Assembly: GCF_044359855.1 (NCBI RefSeq)
Contig: NZ_CP132291.1
Span: 2,046,001-2,110,000 of the forward strand
Length of the DNA: 64,000 nt
Direction: 5' to 3'
DNA from: Rummeliibacillus pycnus_A
GTDB taxonomy: Bacteria; Bacillota; Bacilli; Bacillales_A; Planococcaceae
Part shown: positions 9,083-17,249 of the stretch, in pieces
Position numbering within the stretch: position 1 is the stretch's first letter
Layout of the letters: the number at the start of each line of letters is the position of its first letter
The notes under the pieces: model-generated
Databases searched by the model: none
Seen by the model: the letters and a program-made list of their open reading frames with translations, nothing else
What the model was told of the DNA's origin: nothing
Translations under genes and position numbers: made by a program

Positions 9083-10486
9083 TTATAAAAATTTCTTAGA
9101 ATTCTTTTTACCGTCATACGAATAGAGAACAAATTTATCTTCCACAACTGTTCTAACATGAACAGGCCGTCCCCACAATTGATAGATATAAGGTAGAACC
9201 TGTTCTAAATAGCGAGGATCAAGTTCCATTCCTTCATAGCCGTGTACTAAATACAATTCGCCGTTTCGTAAATAGTCACCGTTTTCCACAACAATGTAAG
9301 GGAATCCACCATTTACTCTCATCGATACAAGTTGATCACGTATCGCTTCATAATCTTTGTCTGTAATACGATAGTCTGATCCCTTTTTCTCAAATAAATA
9401 AAGGTCTTCTTGTTTTACCAAGTCTTTGGTCAAATAGTTTCGGATAAAGGACATATCCGATTCTACTTCTCGTACCTCAAACATTTTCTCACGACCAGAA
9501 TTCGGTTTAACACCTAATCTCTTCATTTCTTCTGTCGGATTGTCATATCGCTTTTCAATATCTTCATAAATTTTTATGCCTAAGTAATATGGATTAATCG
9601 AAGTTTTAGACGGCTGAACAACGCCCGCATTTAACTTCGCATAATCAATCGTTTCAGTCGTTGTTAAATTTAGTTCTCTCATAATACGTTGATGCCAGTA
9701 CGAAGCCCAGCCCTCATTCATAATTTTGGTTTCTAGTTGTGGCCAAAAATAAAGCATTTCTTCTCGCATCATTGTCAATACATCTCGTTGCCACTCTTCC
9801 AGCTCACGACTATACATCTCAATGAATAGTAACAAATCCTTTTCCGCTTTTAAAGGAAACTTTTTCCGTTTATAACGTATTGTATTTTGTTCTTTTTCCG
9901 GTCGATCTAAACTCCAAAGATCATCGTATGGTGTTTTTGATGCAATCAGTTCTTCATCTTCTTCGTCATCACAATCGCTCTTTAATATCTTTGGACGCAA
10001 GATAGAGGGATCAATATGTTCTTGAATAGCTAAGACTGCATCTAGAAACTGTTCTACCTCTTCTTTTCCATAGAGCATTTCATAATGGGAAATACGCTCA
10101 GCAGTTGCTGTCATGCTCTCTACCATGTCTCTTCTAGTATTTGTGAAGCGAACATTGTTTTTGAAAAAGTCACAGTGTGCTAAAACATGAGCAATAATCA
10201 GCTTATTTTGAGTTAATGAATTTGTATCAAGTAAAAACGCATAACAAGGATTAGAATTAATCACAAGTTCATAAATTTGACTTAAACCTAAATCGTATTG
10301 CAGCTTCATTTTATGGAACTGTTTTCCGAAGCTCCAATGGGAAAAACGAGTTGGCATGCCATATGCTCCAAATGTATATATTATATCTGCTGGACAGATC
10401 TCATATCGCATTGGATAAAAATCCAAACCAAACCCTATCGCAATTTCCGTAATTTCATCAATAGCCTGATGAAGCTCCTTTTCCAT
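9083..10486 (-). CDS. spoVR: SpoVR family protein
   Basis: A 467-residue SpoVR homologue of normal length, starting MEKELHQAIDEITEIA with a GGAGGG ribosome binding site. It contains the conserved FGLDFYPMRYEICP, THFSHW-like (TRFSHWSFGKQF) and NEGWASYWHQRIM segments. In B. subtilis SpoVR is needed for spore cortex formation; its biochemical activity is not established. It is the last gene of a prkA-yhbH-spoVR trio that is also conserved as yeaG-yeaH-ycgB in enterobacteria, so the three probably act in one pathway. Gap to yhbH is 53 bases, consistent with co-transcription. Confidence 0.95.
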   Translation of the reverse strand: MEKELHQAIDEITEIAIGFGLDFYPMRYEICPADIIYTFGAYGMPTRFSHWSFGKQFHKMKLQYDLGLSQIYELVINSNPCYAFLLDTNSLTQNKLIIAHVLAHCDFFKNNVRFTNTRRDMVESMTATAERISHYEMLYGKEEVEQFLDAVLAIQEHIDPSILRPKILKSDCDDEEDEELIASKTPYDDLWSLDRPEKEQNTIRYKRKKFPLKAEKDLLLFIEMYSRELEEWQRDVLTMMREEMLYFWPQLETKIMNEGWASYWHQRIMRELNLTTTETIDYAKLNAGVVQPSKTSINPYYLGIKIYEDIEKRYDNPTEEMKRLGVKPNSGREKMFEVREVESDMSFIRNYLTKDLVKQEDLYLFEKKGSDYRITDKDYEAIRDQLVSMRVNGGFPYIVVENGDYLRNGELYLVHGYEGMELDPRYLEQVLPYIYQLWGRPVHVRTVVEDKFVLYSYDGKKNSKKFL

Positions 10487-10539
10487 CTATTGAATCCCTC
10501 CGCGCATATTATTAGGAAATGAAACTTTTACCATCTAGT

Positions 10540-11703
10540 TCAATCTTCAGGCTGCTCTTTTTGGAAAAAGCATTTTAATGCTTCATAAACATCATTTTTT
10601 GTTTTTAATACATATTGCCGAAACTTTGGATTCTCTATTTTTTTATAGTTATACATTAAGGTTGAAAAGCGATTATGTTGATTAACTTCACCGTAACCGA
10701 ACATGCTTGAAACTTTCATTAATTCCTGAATTAATCTAACGCAAGATTCATTATCTGTTGACATATTTTCTCCATCAGAAAAATGAACAGGATAGATATT
10801 ATATCGCGCTGGATTATATTTCTGATTAATAAGTTCCAATGATTTTAAATAGGCGGAAGAACAAATCGTACCGCCACTTTCTCCCTTTGTGAAAAATTCT
10901 TCCTCTGTCACAACTTTTGCAATCGTATGATGAGCGATAAATTCAATTTCCACAGTTTCATACTTAGAACGTAAAAACCTTGTCATCCAGAAGAAAAAGC
11001 TTCGAGCACAATATTTTTCAAAACTCCCCATCGAACCACTTGTATCCATCATTGCAAGGACAACTGCTTTCGATTCAGGTTTTACAACTTCATCCCATGT
11101 TTTAAATCGTAAATCATCATTGTGAATAGGGGAAATCTCTGCCTTTCCTTTCATAGCATTACGTTTAATAGCATTTAAAATTGTTCGTTTTTTATCGATA
11201 TTGCCCATAAGCCCTTTTTTTCGGATATCGTTAAATTCAATCTTTTCTGTCGTAATATCTGCCATGTCTTTCTCTTGCAAATTAGGTAGCTCTAACTCTT
11301 TAAATAAAACATTCTGGATTTCTTCAATACTTATTTCTGCCTCATAGTAATCTTCACCAGCCGTGTCCCCTGCCTCTTTCCCTTTCCCAGGACCTTTGCT
11401 TTCCCCACTTGAATCGCGGGCTACTACATCTCCTACCTTACTGTCACCTTTTCCTTGACCAACATGCTTTGATTTTCCATAGTTGTATCGAATTTTATAC
11501 TCATCTAGAGAACGAATAGGAATTTTAATAACATCTCGACCGTTTGACATTATGATGCTCTCTTCACTTACTAGATCTGGTAAATTATTTTGGATAGCTT
11601 CTTTTACTTTTTCCATATGACGTTGTTGATCTTGGTGTCCTTTACGATGGAGAGACCAATTTTCCTGAGAGATGACAAAATGTTTATTCGAATTTTCAGT
11701 CAT
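10540..11703 (-). CDS. yhbH: YhbH sporulation protein (DUF444, von Willebrand A-like)
   Basis: A 387-residue DUF444 protein. A glycine/lysine-rich low-complexity linker lies near residues 80-115 (KVGDVVARDSSGESKGPGKGKEAGD region). A VWA-like domain follows with the metal-site motif MMDTSGSMGSFEK and a second YPVHFSDGEN motif. The ATG at 11703 is favoured over an upstream GTG because GAGGGTG lies just before it. Family knowledge: YhbH is sporulation-controlled in B. subtilis, and its YeaH counterpart is a partner of the PrkA-like kinase YeaG. It sits between prkA and spoVR. Confidence 0.93.
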   Translation of the reverse strand: MTENSNKHFVISQENWSLHRKGHQDQQRHMEKVKEAIQNNLPDLVSEESIIMSNGRDVIKIPIRSLDEYKIRYNYGKSKHVGQGKGDSKVGDVVARDSSGESKGPGKGKEAGDTAGEDYYEAEISIEEIQNVLFKELELPNLQEKDMADITTEKIEFNDIRKKGLMGNIDKKRTILNAIKRNAMKGKAEISPIHNDDLRFKTWDEVVKPESKAVVLAMMDTSGSMGSFEKYCARSFFFWMTRFLRSKYETVEIEFIAHHTIAKVVTEEEFFTKGESGGTICSSAYLKSLELINQKYNPARYNIYPVHFSDGENMSTDNESCVRLIQELMKVSSMFGYGEVNQHNRFSTLMYNYKKIENPKFRQYVLKTKNDVYEALKCFFQKEQPED

Positions 11704-11856
11704 TTTCACCCTCACCCATCTATTATTAAAAAGTTTTTAACACGAGTATCAATTCCTTAAGAGCCCACATTATATAAAGCTTTGTCGTGGAAAAAAATCT
11801 CTTTCTTTATACTATGCTAACTTTTACGATAATTTAACTTTTTAAGATATAAAAAT

Positions 11857-11886
11857 GGAGTGTCCTTAAAAATATTTGGACACTCC
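11857..11886 (-). terminator. Terminator after prkA
   Basis: A perfect nine-base stem GGAGTGTCC/GGACACTCC is followed on the minus strand by TTTTT, 13 bases beyond the prkA stop. It separates prkA from yhbH, so yhbH-spoVR probably also has its own promoter. Confidence 0.88.
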
Positions 11887-11898
11887 TATTTCTGATTC

Positions 11899-13794
11899 TT
11901 AACGATTCAATAAGCTACCTACGTATTGTAACAATTCATTTGCAGAAGTTGAGTTATAACCATGTTCGTCTATCAATGTTGCAACAACTTCGTTAATCTT
12001 CTTAAGTTGAGATTCATCTGGCGTTTTAGAAGACGTTGTTATTTTCACGATATCTTTTAAATCAGCAAACAATTTCTTTTGAATGGCTTCTCGTAATCTT
12101 TCGTGAGAATTATATTCAAAGCGCTTTCCTTTTCTTGCATAAGCAGATATGCGGATTAAAATTTCTTCACGGAATGCTTTTTTCGCATTTTCAGAAATAC
12201 CAATTTGTTCTTCTATAGATCGCATAAGTTTTTCATCTGGATTCATTTCTTCACCAGTAAGAGGATCTCGAAGTTTGTTTTTATTACAAAAGGCTTCTAC
12301 ATTATCGAGATAATTATTCATTAGCGTTTTCGCAGATTCTTCATACGAATACACAAATGCTTTTTGCACTTCGTTTTTCGCAATTTCATCGTATTCTCTT
12401 CTTGCCACTGCGATATAGTTCATATATTTTTCTTTATCTTCCTGACTGATTGAAGCATGTTGATCGAGTCCGTCTTTAAGAGCAAGTAACACGTCTAATG
12501 CATTAATAGACGGTACTTTCTTGCGTATAATAGCTGAAGAAATTCGGTTAATAATATAACGAGGATCGATACCATTCATGCCTTCGTTTGGATATTCTTT
12601 TTTCAAGTCTTCCACATCAACTGAATTAAATCCTTCTACACTTTCTCCGTCATAAAGACGCATTTTCTTTACTAAATCAATACCTTGTTTTTTCGGTATT
12701 TCAAGCCTTGTTAAAACGGAGAAGATTGCAGCAGCTTTTAATGCATGTGGTGCAATATGAATATGTGACATGTCACTTTCATTTATCATTTTCTCGTAAA
12801 TGCGTTCTTCCTGACTTACTTTTAAATTATAAGGAATTGGCATGACGATAATTCTTGAGTGAAGTGCTTCATTCTTTTTATTTGAGATAAAGGATCGATA
12901 TTCCGTTTCGTTCGTATGAGCAACAATTAGCTCATCTGCACTAATTAACGCAAATCTGCCTGCCTTAAAGTTTCCTTCTTGCGTTAATGACAAGAGGTTC
13001 CATAGAAATTTCTCATCTAGTTTAAGCATTTCCTGAAATTCCATCATACCTCTATTTGCTTTGTTTAGCTCTCCATCAAAACGGTAAGCACGTGGGTCTG
13101 ATTCAGAACCAAATTCTGCAATAGTAGAAAAATCGATACTACCCGTTAAATCTGCAATATCTTGTGATTTCGGATCAGATGGAGTAAATGTACCAATTCC
13201 AACACGTTTATCTTCTGAGAAGAAAATACGCTCAATCATTACATTTTCAATGTGTCCATCATATTCTTGTTCAAGTCGCATCGTGTTTAAAGGAGATAAA
13301 TTCCCCTCTACTCGTATACCATATTCTTCAAAGAAATCGTTTCGGAGATGATGTGGAATTAGATGGAGTGGATCCTCATGCATTGGGCAACCTTTTATGG
13401 CATACACTGCACCTTCTTCGGTTCTCGAATATTGCTCAAGCCCTCGCTTCAGTAATGTTACAATGGTCGATTTACCACCACTCACCGGTCCCATCAATAA
13501 TAAGATTCGCTTACGAACATCTAGTCTTCTTGCTGCAGGGTGGAAATATTCTTCCACCAGTCTTTCAATGGCTGTTTCAAGGCCAAAAATTTCTCTCCCA
13601 AAAAAGTGGTACAAATTTTTATTGTCTCGTTCTTCTAATCCAGAACTTTTTATCATATTGTACACCCGAGAATGGGCTGTTTGAGCAACTTCTGGTCTTT
13701 CCTTCACAATACTTAAGTAATCTGCAAAAGTTCCTTCCCATTTTAGCCTGTTTTCTTCTTCACGGTAACTCTTAAACTTATTTAAAATGTCTAT
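11899..13794 (-). CDS. prkA: Serine protein kinase PrkA, apparently initiated at an ATA codon
   Basis: A AAA+-type PrkA protein with the Walker A motif MGPVSGGKST and a C-terminal kinase-like half; the family phosphorylates a protein substrate and influences sporulation. The first canonical start in frame is a GTG at 13707, giving 602 residues. But the family-conserved N-terminus continues upstream (YREEENRLKWEGTFADYL) to an ATA codon at 13792-13794 directly after GGAGGGAAAACT. From the ATA the protein has 631 residues, which is the length of B. subtilis PrkA, and the next residues (DIL) match its MDIL start. No ATG, GTG or TTG occurs in frame between the ribosome binding site and 13707. I therefore annotate from ATA. 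A base error or G-to-A mutation at 13792 is the alternative. Confidence 0.88.
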   Translation of the reverse strand: MDILNKFKSYREEENRLKWEGTFADYLSIVKERPEVAQTAHSRVYNMIKSSGLEERDNKNLYHFFGREIFGLETAIERLVEEYFHPAARRLDVRKRILLLMGPVSGGKSTIVTLLKRGLEQYSRTEEGAVYAIKGCPMHEDPLHLIPHHLRNDFFEEYGIRVEGNLSPLNTMRLEQEYDGHIENVMIERIFFSEDKRVGIGTFTPSDPKSQDIADLTGSIDFSTIAEFGSESDPRAYRFDGELNKANRGMMEFQEMLKLDEKFLWNLLSLTQEGNFKAGRFALISADELIVAHTNETEYRSFISNKKNEALHSRIIVMPIPYNLKVSQEERIYEKMINESDMSHIHIAPHALKAAAIFSVLTRLEIPKKQGIDLVKKMRLYDGESVEGFNSVDVEDLKKEYPNEGMNGIDPRYIINRISSAIIRKKVPSINALDVLLALKDGLDQHASISQEDKEKYMNYIAVARREYDEIAKNEVQKAFVYSYEESAKTLMNNYLDNVEAFCNKNKLRDPLTGEEMNPDEKLMRSIEEQIGISENAKKAFREEILIRISAYARKGKRFEYNSHERLREAIQKKLFADLKDIVKITTSSKTPDESQLKKINEVVATLIDEHGYNSTSANELLQYVGSLLNR

Positions 13795-14153
13795 AGTTTT
13801 CCCTCCATTCAGGCCTGTTTTATAACATAGTATGAAGTTAGAGAATTATTGATAACCACTACAATTACATTGTCGAATATTCTTCTTACATAAAATCATG
13901 CAATAGCTACAATTTAGACATCTTATTGAAGCGGAAAAAACTTTTTATTAAAAGACCTTCAAATTATTCAAGTGCATAAAATTATTTTTTGCTGTGCAAT
14001 CTAAGTTGAAATGTTTTAGATATATGTTTTTTCAATTAATATTTATGACATTGTTTCGTTAGCTTTAACAAATAAATTTACTTTATGTAAGCTGCACTTA
14101 TGGAATATTAAAATTCGGTTATTCTATGTAGGATGGAAAGGAGGATTTTTTTA
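13795..14153. other. Intergenic region between divergent prkA and lytH-like genes
   Basis: This 359-base AT-rich gap must hold two divergent, presumably sporulation-sigma-dependent promoters. I could not assign them with confidence and see no repeat, hairpin terminator or small ORF worth calling. Confidence 0.4.
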
Positions 14154-15161
14154 TTGGTTCGTTATTTTATTTCCTTATTTGCAATTACCCTATTCTGTAG
14201 TACGATATTTTCTGCCGCTGCATCTGCAAAGGAGGAAACTCCCTCAAGAGAAGAGATTCTGAAGCAGCGTATGTCCTATTATGTACAGTATGAAAAGTTA
14301 CTTGTTCCTTGGTATTTTTTAGCAGCTATTGATCAATATGAACGCAATATACAATCAGTTCGTAAAGACATCCCGAAGCGTGATAGCGTTATTGCCATCA
14401 AGTTCTCTGATGAATTTTGGGCAGGGGCATTAAATCCTTACAGTCAGGATACAACACCTTCAACAATAGACTATTTTGGCGGTATGGGTCTTGATGGAGA
14501 CAAAGATGGGATTGCCAATTCAGAGGATGACGAGGATATAATGTATACAATGGCAAGGTATCTTAGCCGATTTGGTCCAACTGAAAATGATTTTAAGTTA
14601 GCCTTATGGGAGTATTACAATAGCGAGCCCGTGGTCAATCAAATCATGACTATTTCTACTCTTTATAAACATTTCAACACAACAGATCTTAATACACATG
14701 TGTTTCCATTACCTTTACGCTACGATTACAGCTATAGAAGTACTTGGGGGGACAATAGAGGCTGGGGCGGTAGAAGAATTCATGAAGGAACAGACCTTTT
14801 TGCTAGCTACGGTACACCTGTCCTTTCAGCATCCTATGGGGTAGTCGAGATAAAAGGTTGGAATCGGTTCGGTGGCTGGCGCATAGGCATAAGAGATCAG
14901 AATAATTCATACCATTATTACGCCCATCTTTCTTCTTTTAGTAAGGACATTAATGTTGGTGACGTTGTGGAACCTGGTAAAGTACTTGGGTTTGTTGGTA
15001 GTTCTGGATATGGGAAAGAAGGAACATCCGGCAAATTCCCACCCCACCTCCATTATGGTATTTATAAATTCAATGGACGAACAGAATGGGCATTTGACCC
15101 TTACCCATCACTCCTACTTTGGGAACGACAAACAAAAAATGCAAAAAATAATGTGGATTAA
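14154..15161 (+). CDS. lytH: Secreted M23 metallopeptidase, LytH-like
   Basis: A zinc endopeptidase of the lysostaphin fold. An N-terminal signal peptide (VRYFISLFAITLFCST.. ending ASA) is followed by a helical region and then the M23 domain with the metal ligands in RRIHEGTDLFA (HxxxD) and HLHYGIY (HxH). The region resembles B. subtilis LytH, which removes L-Ala-linked peptides during spore cortex maturation. The TTG at 14154 is preferred over the ATG at 14133 because AAGGAGG (14138-14144) lies nine bases before the TTG and would fall inside the coding region otherwise. Neighbouring sporulation genes fit the role. Alternative: another cell-wall M23 hydrolase. Confidence 0.82.
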   Translation: MVRYFISLFAITLFCSTIFSAAASAKEETPSREEILKQRMSYYVQYEKLLVPWYFLAAIDQYERNIQSVRKDIPKRDSVIAIKFSDEFWAGALNPYSQDTTPSTIDYFGGMGLDGDKDGIANSEDDEDIMYTMARYLSRFGPTENDFKLALWEYYNSEPVVNQIMTISTLYKHFNTTDLNTHVFPLPLRYDYSYRSTWGDNRGWGGRRIHEGTDLFASYGTPVLSASYGVVEIKGWNRFGGWRIGIRDQNNSYHYYAHLSSFSKDINVGDVVEPGKVLGFVGSSGYGKEGTSGKFPPHLHYGIYKFNGRTEWAFDPYPSLLLWERQTKNAKNNVD

Positions 15162-15168
15162 TTCAAAT

Positions 15169-15205
15169 GAACCAGTACCTTTTTGAAGGGACTGGTTCTT
15201 GTGAT
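15169..15205 (+). terminator. Terminator after the M23 peptidase gene
   Basis: Stem GAACCAGT (15169-15176) with ACTGGTTC (15191-15198) and a short loop, followed by a T-rich stretch. Confidence 0.7.
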
Positions 15206-15386
15206 TTTAAAGAAATTAATGATTGCTTGTTATTTATTTTTTCTTTTTGTTTTATCATCTGCTTTTTATTTGTCTAGTATTTTTCGTATTCTAATAATTT
15301 GTTCATTACATATTTCAATTAACTAGAATAAATCTTAGATTTTTTAGACATACTAGTAAAAAGATAATATGAAAGGAAGATAAATA

Positions 15387-15557
15387 ATGAATCATTTAGA
15401 GCAAAATCTTACAAGTAACCTAGAAATAGTAGACTTCAGAAATAAGATCACTTCTATTATTTACAGTCTCCACTTTGACTGCTGCTATCATGTTGAAGAT
15501 TGTATTATCGATTTACACAAATTACTTTTAACTTTAGACGACTTGGAAATATCTTAG
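15387..15557 (+). CDS. 56-residue small protein, possible degenerate Spo0E-like
   Basis: An ATG with a GAAAGGAAG ribosome binding site opens a 56-codon frame. The protein is acidic and predicted helical. Its middle (DFRNKITSIIYSLHF ... VEDCIIDLHKLL) follows the hydrophobic spacing of Spo0E-family aspartyl phosphatases, but the signature SQELD is replaced by IIDLH. Three cysteines occur (two adjacent). The transcription unit ends at a good terminator 120 bases downstream. The frame, ribosome binding site and terminator are seen; the Spo0E relation is a tentative pattern match and catalytic function is unlikely if the motif is lost. Confidence 0.55.
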   Translation: MNHLEQNLTSNLEIVDFRNKITSIIYSLHFDCCYHVEDCIIDLHKLLLTLDDLEIS

Positions 15558-15568
15558 TAGTTGAGGAA

Positions 15569-15661
15569 ATGGGAATTGAATACAGTTATAAATATAAACG
15601 TAGAAGAAGGCAGGGGTTTGACCCAATCGAACCCAAACTATCAGCTTCCAACAGAAGTTAA
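15569..15661 (+). CDS. Possible 30-residue basic micro-ORF
   Basis: Starts ATG 12 bases after the preceding small ORF, behind TTGAGGAA, and ends TAA before a terminator. The peptide begins MGIEYSYKYKRRRRQGFD and is strongly basic. Position inside the same short transcription unit is the only support; it may be untranslated 3' sequence. Confidence 0.25.
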   Translation: MGIEYSYKYKRRRRQGFDPIEPKLSASNRS

Positions 15662-15677
15662 AAATATAACTATTTTT

Positions 15678-15711
15678 TAGACAAGCTCTTTAATGGGTTT
15701 GTCTATTTTTT
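15678..15711 (+). terminator. Terminator of the small-ORF transcription unit
   Basis: TAGACAA (15678-15684) pairs with TTGTCTA (15699-15705) and is followed by a T run. It ends the unit holding the 56- and 30-residue ORFs. Confidence 0.75.
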
Positions 15712-15753
15712 ATAAAAGAAAGTTTGCATGTTTGCATATTAAATGATTTTTAT

Positions 15754-16269
15754 TTAAAGTAATGTCTTCTCAGGAACTTCAACATCTGTTAGTCTTCCAT
15801 TCTCCTTATCAATAAATAAATTTGTTATCTTTACATCTGGAGGCATCAATGGATGGTTTCGGATAATTTCAGTATTCTTCTGTACACTAGTAGTTACAGT
15901 CTTGCCACCTTCTAACCATTCACTGATAGTACTCTCGGGAAATTCTGGTGCGCAATTTTTCAATAGATAATCTACTATTTGTATTTTCTCTTGTAATTCT
16001 TTATTTTCATATATTTTGCAAAATAGATCCCTTGAATTTTTTTTATCTATCTTTGTATCAATCACAAATATTTCCTCAATATTTTCCTGATAAACGGCAA
16101 GAATAATTTCTCTCATAAAATCGTCGAAGGGTTGCAAAATTCCTTGTCCATGACTTTGTAGAATTACGATATTCTCCCGATTAATACGATTCATCTGACT
16201 TAGTATTTTTTCTAGTTCGTGCCCTCTCCCCGTCACGAATAGTATCTTTTTCTTTCCATCTATATGCAT
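15754..16269 (-). CDS. Beta-carbonic-anhydrase-like protein lacking zinc ligands
   Basis: A 171-residue protein whose framework matches beta-carbonic anhydrases: KKILFVTGRGHE aligns to the KKxxVLTCMDTR strand, ILQPFDDFMREIILAVYQENIEEIFVI to the dimer helix and following strand, and HPLMPPDVKITNLFID plus TGRLTD-like NGRLTDV to the C-terminus. But the first ligand motif CMDTR is now GRGHE, the NAG loop is SHGQ and the HxxC motif after FVI is replaced by DTKIDKK. All canonical zinc ligands are therefore gone, so catalysis is unlikely. B. subtilis has a carbonic-anhydrase-like gene (ybcF) near its dabA/dabB homologues. The likely role is structural or regulatory in the adjacent DAB/Mps system; this is inference. 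Start: ATG with GGGG upstream. Confidence 0.75.
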   Translation of the reverse strand: MHIDGKKKILFVTGRGHELEKILSQMNRINRENIVILQSHGQGILQPFDDFMREIILAVYQENIEEIFVIDTKIDKKNSRDLFCKIYENKELQEKIQIVDYLLKNCAPEFPESTISEWLEGGKTVTTSVQKNTEIIRNHPLMPPDVKITNLFIDKENGRLTDVEVPEKTLL

Positions 16270-16299
16270 CAAATCTACCCCATTAATTTCTTTAATTTA

Positions 16300-16754
16300 C
16301 AATCAATTTCATAAATCCGTTTTCGGTTTATAAATACGAACATTTCAACATATTAACTTTTCACTATTCAAATTTGGATGTTCCGCTACAGACGGCGCTT
16401 TCCACGGGCTTGGCTTCAATCTCATCGGGCCAACACGATGTTGGTCACGAAGTCGTTGCCACAGGACGTGGCGTTCTTAGGTTTTGTTCCTTAAAAGATG
16501 TGCTCCTGCATCGCTTCGCTAGCTTCGTCGCAAGAAATTCTTTTTAACAAAAGAATTTCTTCCTGCGGGGCTTTCAGCTCAAGCTTTTCCCGTAGGACTT
16601 TGAATGAGCCTCACTGAATTAGCTTCGCACGAAGGAAATGCGAAGCATTTTCGAGGACTCGCCGTCTTTCGCTCCACAGTGAACAAAATTGGATATCATA
16701 TCCTTAAATGTTCGTATATTTTGTATGAATTTTGCATTATGAAATTGATTCATA
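16300..16754. repeat. Composite palindromic dispersed repeat (copy D)
   Basis: Flanked by inverted ends (AATCAATTTCATAA at left, TTATGAAATTGATTCAT at right), with a second inverted pair inside (ACGAACATTT / AAATGTTCGT). The interior is GC-richer than its surroundings and carries the GCGCTTTCC...GGGC and CGAGGACTCGCC segments shared with the copies near 34.7 and 46.1 kb. It also holds a GTTGCCACAGGACGTGGCG block whose reverse complement recurs near 28.97 kb. No ORF or transposase is present. It separates mpsC from the carbonic-anhydrase-like gene. Confidence 0.85.
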
Positions 16755-16794
16755 CAGTGAAATAATAATGTTTTGGGTATATCCAGTTTTTTTA

Positions 16795-17157
16795 TCATAA
16801 TTTGCTTTGTAAATCACTTGAAAGTTTAAAAAGTATAACTCGTTCTCCTGTTTGTGTACTTAGATCCGTATGAAAACTTACTACTTCTTCACCTGTTAAT
16901 TCTAGAATAATTTTCTTTAGTTCATCTAAACCCGATTCCACCAAACTATTCCGATGCTCTTTTACTGACAACAGTCCCTCTTTATTTTTACAGACTGAAT
17001 ATTCAGCTGGTGTCAATATCCCGCGCAATACTACGATAATCATATCGCGTAAGATGTCAGATTTTACTGAAACCGAGCCGCGACCAAGATAGCTCTTCTC
17101 CCAATGAGTTAAAGCTTTACTTATTTCTGATTCAATATTGCCTTTTGTTTTATCCAT
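16795..17157 (-). CDS. mpsC: DUF2294 protein, MpsC-like
   Basis: A 120-residue DUF2294 protein starting MDKTKGNIESEISKAL. Family features visible are the GRGSVSVKSDILRDMIIVVLRGILTPAE segment and a C-terminal TGEEVVSFHTDLSTQTGERVILFKL. In Staphylococcus aureus the third gene of the membrane-potential-generating system mpsABC encodes a DUF2294 protein; in B. subtilis ybcI is the counterpart beside ybcC/ndhF. Here it follows dabA by 92 bases in the same orientation, so operon membership is likely. Its molecular function is unknown. Confidence 0.8.
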   Translation of the reverse strand: MDKTKGNIESEISKALTHWEKSYLGRGSVSVKSDILRDMIIVVLRGILTPAEYSVCKNKEGLLSVKEHRNSLVESGLDELKKIILELTGEEVVSFHTDLSTQTGERVILFKLSSDLQSKL

Positions 17158-17249
17158 AATTCCTATCCCCTATTAATTGTTTCTTATGTGAACAAATATT
17201 AATTCCTTTTTTCCTTATTAAATAATATGTTATCACCAAACTAGAATGG

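Noticed and set aside
14133..14153. ATG at 14133 as start of the M23 peptidase
   Set aside because: The Shine-Dalgarno AAGGAGG would lie inside the coding region; the TTG at 14154 has correct spacing and gives a cleaner signal peptide.
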